Assembly (NCBI GenBank): GCA_027038275.1
Contig: JALVXC010000015.1
Span: 1 to 64,000, forward strand
Length of the DNA: 64,000 nucleotides
Origin: Campylobacteraceae bacterium
Lineage (GTDB): Bacteria > Campylobacterota > Campylobacteria > Campylobacterales > Sulfurovaceae
Reading direction: 5' to 3'
The position numbers and the translations under genes are program-made. The notes beneath the pieces are model-generated. The model had not been told where the DNA came from. It was given only the letters and a program-made list of their open reading frames with translations, and ran no database searches. Shown here in pieces: positions 37,152 to 46,676 of this stretch (position 1 is the stretch's first letter; each line of letters starts with the position of its first letter).

Positions 37152-39017
37152 TTACAATAATCTACGTTTTAAGAAGAAAACAAATTTAATTAGTTTAATC
37201 TGTCTACTAATTCGAGTTGGCTCTTTTAATAGTCTATATAACCACTCCAAATTTAGATTTAAAAATATCTTTGGAGCTCTCTTTTTATACCCTGCATATA
37301 TATCAAAACTTCCACCCAACCCCATATAGAGTGCTGGGTGTACTTTAATTAACTCATCCATTAAAAACTCCTGCATTGGGCTTCCTTGTGCTACATAGAC
37401 AATATCTGGTTTTAAACGCTTTAAAGATGCTTTTAAAACCTCTTTTTCATCTCTGTTCATAAATCCATCTCTATAGCCTAATATCTTTATATTAGGATAC
37501 TCTTGTTTTAATTTTTTTACTGTATTTTCAATCACTAAACTACTTGAACCTATAAGATAAAAAGTTTTTGTATTGTGATATTTTTTAATAATATCTAGCC
37601 AAAATTCGCTACCTGGAATCTTAATAGATTCAACTCCTCTCTCTTTTAATGCAATCACAGCACCTATTCCATCAGGATAACCTATATTATTGTTAATTAT
37701 ATCTCTTAATTTTTTATCCTCTTTAATAATTTTTTCAGCATTAATAGCAATTAAAATCTTTTTTATATCGACTATCTCATCTAAAAAGTGTGATTTACTC
37801 TTAAATGAGTGAATCTTTACCTTATTAATAAAATCAGTAATGACATCACTATCTTTAATATTAAAATAGAAAGTAAAAGCATAAAATACCCAAGCTTCAG
37901 CCCACCTCATATAGGGAATCTTAGAGGAGATTGATTTTTTAAGCTGATAGTAAAAATAACCTCTTTTATCTTGCATATTTACAATTGTCCACTTTATTAC
38001 TCTATCAACCAACTCTCTATACTCCTCTAGTCTATCTAGCCGAGAGAGAGTAACAATAAGCTGTGTAGTAGAGCGTATATCGATAGGATAGGTTTGAGTA
38101 TCATAATATTTTGGTGTTCCATCTTCTAAAAAAAAAGTTTCTATATAGTACTTTAACCCTTTATTAATAACAGAATCAAAACGGTTGTCTCCAGAGTACC
38201 TTTGATACTCATAGATTGACTCTAAATTATAACCCATATGAACACTGTCTATCCAAGATTGAATCTTTAAATCACCATAAATCCATGCACCATCTTCTCT
38301 TTGCTCCTCCACACAAGCCTCAATAGATGCTCTAGCTACTGCTAAAAGTATCTCATTTTTAGTATAACTATAGACTCGTGCTAAAAGTTTACTTCCCATT
38401 AAAGAGGCATGATAGATGCAACTCTTATCATAAGGAGAGCAAGAGAAGATAAAACCCTTCCCTTTTTGAGTATGGTTTAAATCATTTAAGATAAACTCTG
38501 TACTACTAATAGCCGTATCTAAATATTTTTGATTACCTGTTATATCATAAGCATCTAAAAGAGCATAAGAGACAAATGCTGTAACTACTATATTAGGTGT
38601 GTTTTTAGGAAGGAAAAAAGCTCTTGATTGCCAATCAAAATTATATCCCCAACAACTACCAGAGTACTCTGTTGATTGTAACTCTATTAATTTATCTGCT
38701 AAAAAAGTTATCTTCTCTAAATACTCTTCATCTTTTTCTAGTTTATATAGATTACAATATCCTGTTAAAAATAAACCTAATCCTTTAGGATTGTACTCTT
38801 TTTTAATAAGAGAAATAGTTCTTAGATTTATTGGATTTCGTTTAAATAGCTGTATCCACAGAAGTCTAAAAAACATTATACTGTCTAGTCGCATAGTCTG
38901 AAATAGTTTACTATTTAACCCATCATAAGGATCCCAACCTTTAAACCCTTCATTTTCACAATAATTTTTTAATTGAGCAAAGCTCTCTTGCATTAAAACT
39001 CTATTTGCTAAATTCAT
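37152..39017 (-). CDS. Fusion of a predicted alpha-toroid domain with a WecG/TagA/CpsF glycosyltransferase
   Basis: A 621-residue two-part protein. Residues ~1-400 are helical with recurring tryptophan/aspartate motifs (GWDPYDG, SGSCWGYNFDWQSRAF, DGAWIYGDLKIQSWIDSVHM), a pattern that suggests an (alpha/alpha) barrel as in polysaccharide-acting enzymes. Residues ~405-621 are a GT26 WecG/TagA/CpsF transferase: INAEKIIKEDKKLRDIIN, GYPDGIGAVIALK with the candidate catalytic Asp, YLIGSS, VYVAQGSPMQE, MGLGGSFDIYAG and the basic membrane-binding tail. GT26 enzymes add a sugar to an undecaprenyl-linked acceptor. The N-terminal part is paralogous to the separate protein at 47759-48925. It is likely to act in repeat-unit assembly of the exopolysaccharide made by this locus; the role of the first domain is unknown. 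Confidence 0.83.
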   Translation of the reverse strand: MNLANRVLMQESFAQLKNYCENEGFKGWDPYDGLNSKLFQTMRLDSIMFFRLLWIQLFKRNPINLRTISLIKKEYNPKGLGLFLTGYCNLYKLEKDEEYLEKITFLADKLIELQSTEYSGSCWGYNFDWQSRAFFLPKNTPNIVVTAFVSYALLDAYDITGNQKYLDTAISSTEFILNDLNHTQKGKGFIFSCSPYDKSCIYHASLMGSKLLARVYSYTKNEILLAVARASIEACVEEQREDGAWIYGDLKIQSWIDSVHMGYNLESIYEYQRYSGDNRFDSVINKGLKYYIETFFLEDGTPKYYDTQTYPIDIRSTTQLIVTLSRLDRLEEYRELVDRVIKWTIVNMQDKRGYFYYQLKKSISSKIPYMRWAEAWVFYAFTFYFNIKDSDVITDFINKVKIHSFKSKSHFLDEIVDIKKILIAINAEKIIKEDKKLRDIINNNIGYPDGIGAVIALKERGVESIKIPGSEFWLDIIKKYHNTKTFYLIGSSSLVIENTVKKLKQEYPNIKILGYRDGFMNRDEKEVLKASLKRLKPDIVYVAQGSPMQEFLMDELIKVHPALYMGLGGSFDIYAGYKKRAPKIFLNLNLEWLYRLLKEPTRISRQIKLIKFVFFLKRRLL

Positions 39018-39031
39018 AATTTTCTCACTTT

Positions 39032-40345
39032 TTATATAGTTAATTTATCTTTTCTATTATTTTTATAGGTTATGACATAATAGATTAAAAAATAGTAGGT
39101 AATTGTAATTCCAGAGCTATATATTAACTCTGATGAGTAGCTAAAAAAATCAATAAAAAATATAATTACAATTCCCAACACAGACAATATCTTAACAACA
39201 TCCTCTTCTCTAGTTACCTCTGAATACTTTTTGTAAACCTGAGTAAAGAGGTAGATTTGAAAAATAACAAAGATTATTACTCCTACCAAACCCAACTGCA
39301 TCATCATCCAAACAACTCCTAATCTTCCACCATATCCTATATTGTACTTTTCCAACAGAGGGTTCTCATATGGTAAAAAAGCAGAGGTTACAATATCTCC
39401 AGGTCCATAACCAACTAAAATATTCATTAATCCTCCATCTTCCAATCTCTTAAATGCCAAAAAGGGTGCATCTCCTCGCCCATCACCTTGAACTTTAGAA
39501 CCTTTAAGTTTTAAAGTATTGTAATCTTTTGTAAACTTTATTAAATAGTCAATATCAATAGAACCTCCAACTTTATGTTCTGGATTCGCTCTAGGATTAA
39601 GAGAGACAAAAAGTGCAAAAATAATAAGTAGATAGATAACAACCTTAGATATATTTTTAAAAAAATCTATATTAAAAATAAAGGAGTCGGTCTTTTTTTT
39701 TGCATACAAAATAGTTAAAGAGATAAATAGTATAAATATATAGAAAAGTATTCCTAATTTATTACTTATTAATCCTATAGACATAAAGAGTAAAAGAAGA
39801 ATAATATACTTAATCTTATTTTGATTAAGATAAAGGCTAATCATATAAGAGATAGCAAAAAGGGGCATAACAGTTGCTAAACTTCCTTCTGAAACACTAA
39901 TTGTTCCTACAATCTTTTCAAGTGTTCCACCCAAAACAATAAGTTTTATAAATGCAGCTGGTATTTGTATTAGAAATAGTATTTGTAACAATTTAAATAA
40001 ACTCTCTCTCTCCTCCTCTTTAAACTCTATATTCAACAGTGCATATAAGAGAAGAATATAGATATAGAATTTTCTTAAAAAAAGTACTAGATGTAAAGAG
40101 GTTACATCTGTTAATAGAAAAGAGATAATAATAAACATAAAAAATATTATGTTTATTTTTGAACCCAATACAATAATATCTCTTCTCTCTACCATAAAAA
40201 TCAAAGAGATTAAAAATATGCTAATAATTAATAAATCTATCAAAAGCTGTATGTATGTTTCTGCTATCCCTATAAGTTCAAATACTCCCTTAAAAAATGA
40301 GAGAATAAATAATAGGTATGTAATATTGTATGCTATTTTTCTCAT
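39032..40345 (-). CDS. O-antigen polymerase/ligase-like membrane protein (Wzy/WaaL class)
   Basis: A 437-residue integral membrane protein with about eleven hydrophobic segments and a larger hydrophilic loop at about 255-320 (NPRANPEHKVGGSIDID ... RGDAPFLAFKRLEDGG ... GYGPGDIVTSAF). This is the topology of the Wzy polymerases and O-antigen ligases that join lipid-linked repeat units in the periplasm. The loop carries arginines as expected for such enzymes. It follows the WecG-fusion start by only 14 bp in reverse orientation, so the two are likely co-transcribed. Wzy and WaaL cannot be told apart by eye; polymerase fits the Wzz-like neighbour better. Confidence 0.78.
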   Translation of the reverse strand: MRKIAYNITYLLFILSFFKGVFELIGIAETYIQLLIDLLIISIFLISLIFMVERRDIIVLGSKINIIFFMFIIISFLLTDVTSLHLVLFLRKFYIYILLLYALLNIEFKEEERESLFKLLQILFLIQIPAAFIKLIVLGGTLEKIVGTISVSEGSLATVMPLFAISYMISLYLNQNKIKYIILLLLFMSIGLISNKLGILFYIFILFISLTILYAKKKTDSFIFNIDFFKNISKVVIYLLIIFALFVSLNPRANPEHKVGGSIDIDYLIKFTKDYNTLKLKGSKVQGDGRGDAPFLAFKRLEDGGLMNILVGYGPGDIVTSAFLPYENPLLEKYNIGYGGRLGVVWMMMQLGLVGVIIFVIFQIYLFTQVYKKYSEVTREEDVVKILSVLGIVIIFFIDFFSYSSELIYSSGITITYYFLIYYVITYKNNRKDKLTI

Positions 40346-40439
40346 CTTAATTTTTTCTTGGATTCTTTAATATTCACTCTACAAGAGAAATGAATAGTCA
40401 AATAATAGCAAGTTTTCAATCCAAATACAACATTTTTTA

Positions 40440-40468
40440 TTGTTTTATGTTAATAAGAGTGGTATACT
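40440..40468 (+). promoter_or_regulatory. Putative promoter of the forward exopolysaccharide operon
   Basis: TTGTTT (40440-40445) and TATACT (40463-40468) are separated by 17 bp, good sigma-70 spacing, 53 bases before the ATG of the Wzz-like gene. A second TATAAT (40499-40504) lies too close to the start to leave a normal leader. The 175-bp gap holds nothing else. Confidence 0.5.
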
Positions 40469-40520
40469 GTTAAAATATATTTAATTTAGATTACTTTGTA
40501 TAATTAAGGAGTTATAGTAG

Positions 40521-42788
40521 ATGAACAAAATAGAAACTCTACCAAGAAGAGAAGATAAGGATATATACTTATCAGATTTCATAAAAACAATTTCACCCTA
40601 CAAATGGTCAATTTTATTTGTCACTTTAATAGTTTTATTACTAACTAGCATCTACCTCTATTTTACCGTTCCAACCTATGAATCCTCAGCTACAATAAAA
40701 ATAAAAACTGACAAAGGTTTAAATAAAACAACCTCTAAAGATTTAATACATGATGCATTATCTGAATCAGATACTAGTAGTATAGAGCAAGAGATAGCTA
40801 TTTTAAAGAGCTTTTATATCAATAAAAAAGTAATTGAAAAACTAAATATGCAAATATTATACTTTAAAAAAGATGGTTATAAAAAAAATGATTTATTTAA
40901 TTCACCTATTGAGATTCAAAATATTACTATTGAAGATAGCAATATAAATAAAAAAGAGTTTATTTTACATCCAGAGAAAAATGGATTTAAAATTGAACAG
41001 AATAATAAAGTAAGTCAACTTTTTCAATATAATCAAGAGATTAATCTTAAAGATTTTAAATGTACAATCAAAAAAAAATCAGATTTCTTTTTTCCTATAT
41101 ACTTTAAGTTAAATGGTAGTAGTAGAGATATTTATGAGAATATAGTAAAACAGAGACTTAAAGTGTCTCAACTAAACATAGATGTATCTATTATAAAGAT
41201 ATCATATCAGGACACTTCAATTAAAAGAGCTAATACATATATTAATGAGTTGATTAATACCTATTTAGAACAGAGAGTTAAAAGTAAAAATAGAAAAAAC
41301 AAAAAGGTTTTAAACTTTATAAATCAACAACTTGAAACTACAGGAGAGAGATTACACAAGTCAGAAATGGCACTTCAGGAATATAAAGTAAAAAATAAAG
41401 TAATCGAACCTACAAAACAATCAAAACTATTACTTGAGAGATTAAATAACATAGAGATAGAGATAGAAGAGAATAGACTAAAAGAGAGTTTAATCAAAAA
41501 ACTACTAAGACTTTTAAAAAGTAATCAAAATTTAGGAAATATGATACCAATTTTAAAAGATTTAAATGAGCAACCAACTATTGAACTGATTCAAAAAATA
41601 GAGAATATGAAACAGAATATAGATAAATTAAGAATAGATTTTACAGACAGGTATCCTGAAATAGTACTACTCCGAAATCAAATAAAAAAGAGTCAAAATA
41701 AAGTTTATGGTAATATAAAAAATATACGCCTAAATATTGAACAACGTATTAAAAATCTCAACCAACAAAAAATGGAAAATGAGATAAAATTAAAAAAATT
41801 ACCTAAAGAAGAGAAAAATCTTATTCAACTACAGAGAAATTATGATGTAAATGCAAAGATATACTCCTATCTTTTAGAAAAAAAATCTGAAAACGATTTG
41901 AAGAGGGTTGCAACCCTCTCTGATTATGAGGTTATCGACTCAGCCTATTCAAGCAATAAACCTATTAAACCTAAAAAAGCTATGCTTCTTATTGCCTCTG
42001 GAATAATTGGTTTAATGCTAGGTGTTTTTATAGCCTATATTAGAAATAGATTAAGTAAAAAAGTACAAACTATAAGAGATATACAAAAGTTAACAACTCT
42101 ACCTCTATATGGAGAGATACCTATAGATTCAAAAAAAGATACAGTTTGGGAGGTACTTGAACATCCTAACTCTATATTAACTGCCTATTTTCGTAAACTT
42201 AGAACAACACTTCAACTCCTTACAAACAAAACAAAAGGAAATAGTATACTTATAACTTCGAGTATGCCAAAGGAAGGGAAAATAGAGATTATACTCAACT
42301 TAACATATCTTTTTCAATTAGCAGGATATAAATCAATAGTTATAGACCTAGACCTATATCAACCTACCCTACATAACTATTTTAATATAAAATCAAATAA
42401 AGGAGTAAGTACCTATCTAAATGGAAAAGACAATATTGAAGATATAACTTTTAAAACGAAACATCCACACCCAGATATTATCTTAGCAGGAGAAGATATA
42501 TTAAATCCATCAGAGCTTCTCTTATCTCAAAAGTTAAGAGTATTCTTCTCAACATTAGAGAAAAACTATGATTATATCTTTATTAATGCTTCACCACTAA
42601 TGGTATCGGAAGAGACACTATATCTTATGCAATTTACAGATATAAATCTAATTGTTATAAAAGAGAACTTTACTAAAAAATCGTTTGTAACAAACTTGAA
42701 TAAAATACTTAAAGAGTATAGATTTAAAAATATTCGCTTACTCTTTAATACTAAAAATAGAGGAAAAGATAGTGATTTACTATATTGA
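40521..42788 (+). CDS. Wzz/BY-kinase-like polysaccharide co-polymerase with degenerate ATPase domain
   Basis: A 755-residue inner-membrane protein. An N-terminal Wzz domain with a first helix at about 35-55 (SILFVTLIVLLLTSIYLYF) leads to long coiled coils (about 250-450), then a second helix (about 487-508, LLIASGIIGLMLGVFIAYI) and a cytoplasmic CpsD/Wzc-like domain. Proteins of this type set polymer chain length and pair with Wzy. In the kinase region Walker A reads SSMPKEGKIEI, with the usual Ser/Thr after the Lys (about 587) replaced by Ile, and the Walker B position reads YIFINASP with Asn for Asp. The C-terminus has one terminal Tyr but no tyrosine cluster. Tyrosine autokinase activity is therefore doubtful. 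Confidence 0.85.
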   Translation: MNKIETLPRREDKDIYLSDFIKTISPYKWSILFVTLIVLLLTSIYLYFTVPTYESSATIKIKTDKGLNKTTSKDLIHDALSESDTSSIEQEIAILKSFYINKKVIEKLNMQILYFKKDGYKKNDLFNSPIEIQNITIEDSNINKKEFILHPEKNGFKIEQNNKVSQLFQYNQEINLKDFKCTIKKKSDFFFPIYFKLNGSSRDIYENIVKQRLKVSQLNIDVSIIKISYQDTSIKRANTYINELINTYLEQRVKSKNRKNKKVLNFINQQLETTGERLHKSEMALQEYKVKNKVIEPTKQSKLLLERLNNIEIEIEENRLKESLIKKLLRLLKSNQNLGNMIPILKDLNEQPTIELIQKIENMKQNIDKLRIDFTDRYPEIVLLRNQIKKSQNKVYGNIKNIRLNIEQRIKNLNQQKMENEIKLKKLPKEEKNLIQLQRNYDVNAKIYSYLLEKKSENDLKRVATLSDYEVIDSAYSSNKPIKPKKAMLLIASGIIGLMLGVFIAYIRNRLSKKVQTIRDIQKLTTLPLYGEIPIDSKKDTVWEVLEHPNSILTAYFRKLRTTLQLLTNKTKGNSILITSSMPKEGKIEIILNLTYLFQLAGYKSIVIDLDLYQPTLHNYFNIKSNKGVSTYLNGKDNIEDITFKTKHPHPDIILAGEDILNPSELLLSQKLRVFFSTLEKNYDYIFINASPLMVSEETLYLMQFTDINLIVIKENFTKKSFVTNLNKILKEYRFKNIRLLFNTKNRGKDSDLLY

Positions 42789-44283
42789 TATAAATGGAAG
42801 CAACACGGCAGATTGTAAATCTATAGAACACCCATGTAGAGTTAAAGAGTTTAACTATTTAAAATCAAAATTAGTTGCAGGAGACAGTGTAGCATTTAAA
42901 AGGGGGCAAAAGTTCTATATATCTCTTAATTTTAACAACTTAAATGGAACAGAAAAAGAGCCTATCTCTTTTTTAGCTTATGGAGAAGGTGAAAGACCTA
43001 TATTAACAGGAATCAAAGAGATATACCCAAACTGGAAAAATGAGGGCAATAGCTGCTGGAGTACACCACTGAAAGTAAATACTTCAAGAGTTTGGCTCAA
43101 TGGCAAAGAGCAAAAATATGCAAATTTAGATAAATTAAGTCCAAATGCTATTTGGCGATGGAGAGATGGAAAGCTATATATATATTCCAAGTTAAAACCT
43201 AAAGAGAGACTACAAGTCAACTCAAAATATTATATTATGAACTTTGAAAACTCCTCCTATATTAATATTGAAAATTTAGATATAAGAGGAGGAACAAATG
43301 CTTCAATTAAAATAGATAACAGTAGATACTTCAACGTAAAAAACTCCACTATTGGTAAAAATTCTGGATATGGAATTGTTATTAAAAATTCAGACCATAT
43401 TACGATTGAAAGAGATATTATTGATGCTAATTTTACTCTTAAATATGAAGCTCCTATAGCTACAAAAACAGAGAATCAAGGTGTTCATGATGGTATATAT
43501 ATGAGTGGTAGTGTTAAATACTCTAAAATAAGATACAATGACTTTATAAACTGGGGTCATGCAGGTCTTATGGCAACAACAACAGATATTGATGGTATAG
43601 CATATAATAAAATAGACCACAACTATTTTACTGCTAAAGATTTAGCATACGGAAGAGCCATAGCTTACAGTGGAAATACTCATCACAATGAGATAGCCTA
43701 TAACTACATTGAAAAACTCCATACGCAAAATCAACTAAATGGTCACGATAACTATTTTCATCATAATATTATTGATGATGTCAAAGATACCCTTTTAAAA
43801 GATGGGCAACAAGGCAATGGTATATCAATTGAAGATTATGCACTAAGCACATATAACAATAAGATTACATACAACACTATCTCAAATACACAAGGTGCAG
43901 GTATTGCGTTCATTGCATTAGGAGAACATACTAAAGAGCATATCTCCTCAAATACTATTGCCCATAACTATTTTTTAAATTGTGGTTCTCAATATCTTAT
44001 GAGAGATGGAAAGATGCATAAAAATAGATTTAGGGCTATCTATATTCCTCACTATAGTGATGTAAAAGCACAATATTTTTATGACAATGCCATTGTATCT
44101 GATTTTAATCAAACGATATATTACAGAAAAGAGTACTTGACAGTCAAAGAGTTTAATAAGAAGAATCAGACAAATAAATATGGAGATAAGATAAAAGCAA
44201 ATAGCTCCATATTTAATCCTAATACTCATGGAGCTGGAGATAAAACCAAAATAAGAAGCTATTCAGGAAGTAATTCTATGTAG
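42772..44283 (+). CDS. Right-handed parallel beta-helix protein of the exopolysaccharide locus
   Basis: A 503-residue protein with the short Asn/Ile-rich repeats of a parallel beta-helix (INIENLDIRGGTNASIKI, FNVKNSTIGKNSGYGIVI, ITYNTISNTQGAGIAFI), the fold of polysaccharide lyases, epimerases and hydrolases. A histidine/aspartate-rich surface (NQGVHDGIYMSG, NGHDNYFHHNII) may be the active face. No signal peptide is present, unusual for such enzymes. It starts with GTG at 42772, overlapping the previous gene by 17 bp, with AGGA seven bases upstream. Likely role: modification or cleavage of the polymer or its lipid-linked precursor; substrate unknown. Confidence 0.78.
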   Translation: MIYYIDINGSNTADCKSIEHPCRVKEFNYLKSKLVAGDSVAFKRGQKFYISLNFNNLNGTEKEPISFLAYGEGERPILTGIKEIYPNWKNEGNSCWSTPLKVNTSRVWLNGKEQKYANLDKLSPNAIWRWRDGKLYIYSKLKPKERLQVNSKYYIMNFENSSYINIENLDIRGGTNASIKIDNSRYFNVKNSTIGKNSGYGIVIKNSDHITIERDIIDANFTLKYEAPIATKTENQGVHDGIYMSGSVKYSKIRYNDFINWGHAGLMATTTDIDGIAYNKIDHNYFTAKDLAYGRAIAYSGNTHHNEIAYNYIEKLHTQNQLNGHDNYFHHNIIDDVKDTLLKDGQQGNGISIEDYALSTYNNKITYNTISNTQGAGIAFIALGEHTKEHISSNTIAHNYFLNCGSQYLMRDGKMHKNRFRAIYIPHYSDVKAQYFYDNAIVSDFNQTIYYRKEYLTVKEFNKKNQTNKYGDKIKANSSIFNPNTHGAGDKTKIRSYSGSNSM

Positions 44284-44368
44284 AAAAATAGTTAATATAT
44301 GTTAAAAAATATTTTTTTCAGTTTTTTGTATTTATTTTAGTGATACAATTCACAAAAAAAGGAAAATC

Positions 44369-46567
44369 ATGAAAAAACAGATTATACAAATTTTGCTACT
44401 TGTTCTCTTTTCATCACTACTTTTTAGTACTACATATGAAGATGGAACAAACAATACAGGTTGGCATTTAGAGTCAACTACCCAAGATGGTAATTTAGTG
44501 ACAACTACTATAGATAATGAAGAAGGGAATATTGTAAGTTTAGAAGTAAACTCTACAGAGCTCTTTTTGGGTGGATATAGTTGGGATGGAAATTTACGTT
44601 GGAATAATACCCAAGAGAAAATCTTCAACATACGATTCAAAACTACTGATAGGTTCGATATTGTACTACTTGTAGTTAATGGTAATGGAGAGAACAAATA
44701 CATTCACTACTATGAGAGTATTGATCTTGATAATACAGAAGATAAGAGATATATATCTCTAAACCAAAATACAAGAGATGGAAACTGGCACACTATTGAG
44801 AGAGATTTAGAAGCTGATTTAGGTGAGTCTATATCTAAAGTAAATGGTGTTTTAATTAGACGTGCCAATATAGATGTTGCATTTATAAAACTTACAAACA
44901 ATGCAACAACTTATGAAGATGGAACAAACAATACAGGATGGCATTTAGAGTCAACTACCCAAGATGGTAATTTAGTAACACCTACTACGGATAACCCAGA
45001 GGGAAATATTGTAAATTTAAAGACAAACTCTACAGAGCTCTTTTTAGGTGGATATAGTTGGGATGGAAATTTACGTTGGAATAATACCCAAGAGAAAACC
45101 TTTAACATACGATTCAAAACTACTGATGACTTTGATATTGTACTACTTGTAGCTAATAGTAATGGAGAGAACAGATACATTCACTACTATGAGAGTAGTG
45201 ATGAAGATGATACACAAACCCATAAATATATATCTCTAAACCAAAACACAAGAGATGGGAACTGGCATACCATTAAGAGAGACTTAGAAGCCGATTTAGG
45301 AGAATCTATATCTAAAGTAAATGGTGTTTTAATCAGACGTTCAAATATAGATGTATCATTTGTAAAACTAACTTCTCAATTAGAAGATTTTGGTACACTA
45401 TATGAAGATGCCCAAGATGGAACTACAGATGGGTGGAGTGTTTTTGACAATACACCTCAAGACGCAACTATTACCAATATATATGATGAAGAGAAGAGAA
45501 GTAAAGTCATACAACTAAATGGTGATGGGACTAATAACGGATATCAATTTGGAGGAGCATGGAATAACTACAATGATAAAATAGTCAAATGGAGCATGAA
45601 GTGTGATAAAGATTTTATTATCTATGTACAGGTTAAGACACAAAAAGGTAATAGAACACTAGTCTATACCCCTCATGATTCAGGTAGTGGAAAAGATGCA
45701 CAAAGTAGTGAGATATTTCATGGATTGGGTGCATTATCAAACGATGGAGAGTGGCATACCTTTGCTAGAAATTTAGAAGCTGACTTAAAAAGATATGAGA
45801 GTGACAATGAGCTACTATATACTAAAGGAATTCTTGTTAGAGGAGATATGAGAATAGATGATATTGGACTCTATACTTCTGTTAACTCTGTCAAGGTTAA
45901 GAGTGCAAATCATGGAGTTACTCCTGGAGTAGCCTTTACATTTGACGATTTAGCTAGTGTAAGTAGTTGGAACTTGGCTAGAAATATTTTTCAAGAAAAT
46001 GGAATAGATGCCACCTTCTTTGTAGACCATTGGCATCAAGCATCTCCTGAACAACTAAATATATTACAAACACTACGTGCAGATGGTCACCAGATTGCTT
46101 GTCATACCTATTCTCACTTAAGTATATATGACCCAAAATATGACAATGAAGAGGATAAAGCAGAAGCCTATCTACAAGACCAAGTTTTACCAGCCATAGA
46201 GAATATGCAACAAGATGGATTTAACCCTGTTAGTTTTGCATACCCATATACTAGATACACAGGAAGACATCATGCTAAAATAAAAAGATATCTTCCATCT
46301 ATACGTGCTTTCCTATCTAATACAATGAGTATTGATAAAATTAGTGGAAATACACTAGATGATATTAAAGCAGAAATGGAAAAAGTTAAAACTAATAAAG
46401 AGATTGTTACTTTTATTGCACATGTTATAGTACCAGAAGGAGAAGAACAGACCTCTGACTATAGTATTAAAGAACAGAAGTTAAAAGATATTATAGATGA
46501 AGCAAAAAGATTAGGTTTAAAGTTCTATCGTTTTGATGAGGCTTATAATCTATCAAAAATAAGATAA
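44369..46567 (+). CDS. Secreted polysaccharide deacetylase with three tandem beta-sandwich modules
   Basis: A 732-residue exported protein. Signal peptide at residues 1-19 (IIQILLLVLFSSLLFS). Two nearly identical 159-residue modules follow (about 21-179 and 180-338, both starting TTYEDGTNNTGWHLES), then a diverged third copy (about 340-510, LYEDAQDGTTDGWSVF). Their pattern suggests carbohydrate-binding beta sandwiches, an inference. The C-terminal NodB domain (about 515-732) has TFDD, the zinc pair in CHTYSHLS, FAYPYTRYTG and a late histidine (FIAHVIV). It would remove N- or O-acetyl groups from the exopolysaccharide, as PgaB/IcaB-type and Pel-type deacetylases do. Own ribosome-binding site AAAGGAAA; 85-bp AT-rich gap upstream. 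Confidence 0.87.
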   Translation: MKKQIIQILLLVLFSSLLFSTTYEDGTNNTGWHLESTTQDGNLVTTTIDNEEGNIVSLEVNSTELFLGGYSWDGNLRWNNTQEKIFNIRFKTTDRFDIVLLVVNGNGENKYIHYYESIDLDNTEDKRYISLNQNTRDGNWHTIERDLEADLGESISKVNGVLIRRANIDVAFIKLTNNATTYEDGTNNTGWHLESTTQDGNLVTPTTDNPEGNIVNLKTNSTELFLGGYSWDGNLRWNNTQEKTFNIRFKTTDDFDIVLLVANSNGENRYIHYYESSDEDDTQTHKYISLNQNTRDGNWHTIKRDLEADLGESISKVNGVLIRRSNIDVSFVKLTSQLEDFGTLYEDAQDGTTDGWSVFDNTPQDATITNIYDEEKRSKVIQLNGDGTNNGYQFGGAWNNYNDKIVKWSMKCDKDFIIYVQVKTQKGNRTLVYTPHDSGSGKDAQSSEIFHGLGALSNDGEWHTFARNLEADLKRYESDNELLYTKGILVRGDMRIDDIGLYTSVNSVKVKSANHGVTPGVAFTFDDLASVSSWNLARNIFQENGIDATFFVDHWHQASPEQLNILQTLRADGHQIACHTYSHLSIYDPKYDNEEDKAEAYLQDQVLPAIENMQQDGFNPVSFAYPYTRYTGRHHAKIKRYLPSIRAFLSNTMSIDKISGNTLDDIKAEMEKVKTNKEIVTFIAHVIVPEGEEQTSDYSIKEQKLKDIIDEAKRLGLKFYRFDEAYNLSKIR
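44429..45382 (+). repeat. Two tandem 477-bp direct repeats inside the deacetylase gene
   Basis: Copy 1 (44429-44905) and copy 2 (44906-45382) encode the first two modules. They agree over long runs in DNA as well as protein, for example around GATGGAACAAACAATACAGG and GGTGGATATAGTTGGGATGG, so the duplication is recent or kept similar by recombination. Such repeats can change copy number. Confidence 0.9.
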
Positions 46568-46617
46568 GATTAGCACAACAATATTTAATATTAATTAACA
46601 TTTAACTATTTTTATGA

Positions 46618-46623
46618 TATAAT
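46618..46623 (+). promoter_or_regulatory. Putative -10 box before the GT4 gene
   Basis: TATAAT lies 54 bases before the ATG at 46677 in the 109-bp gap after the deacetylase gene, so the last three genes of the locus may have their own promoter. No clear -35 box. Confidence 0.4.
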
Positions 46624-46676
46624 ATTCTTTTTTGTTAAAACAACTAAGAGCTATAATATCTAATAAAAGAGTTAAT

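Noticed and set aside
44350-45180. Reverse open frames antisense to the deacetylase repeats
   Set aside because: Two similar frames appear only because the underlying forward repeat is duplicated. Composition is low-complexity Ser/Val and neither has a ribosome-binding site.
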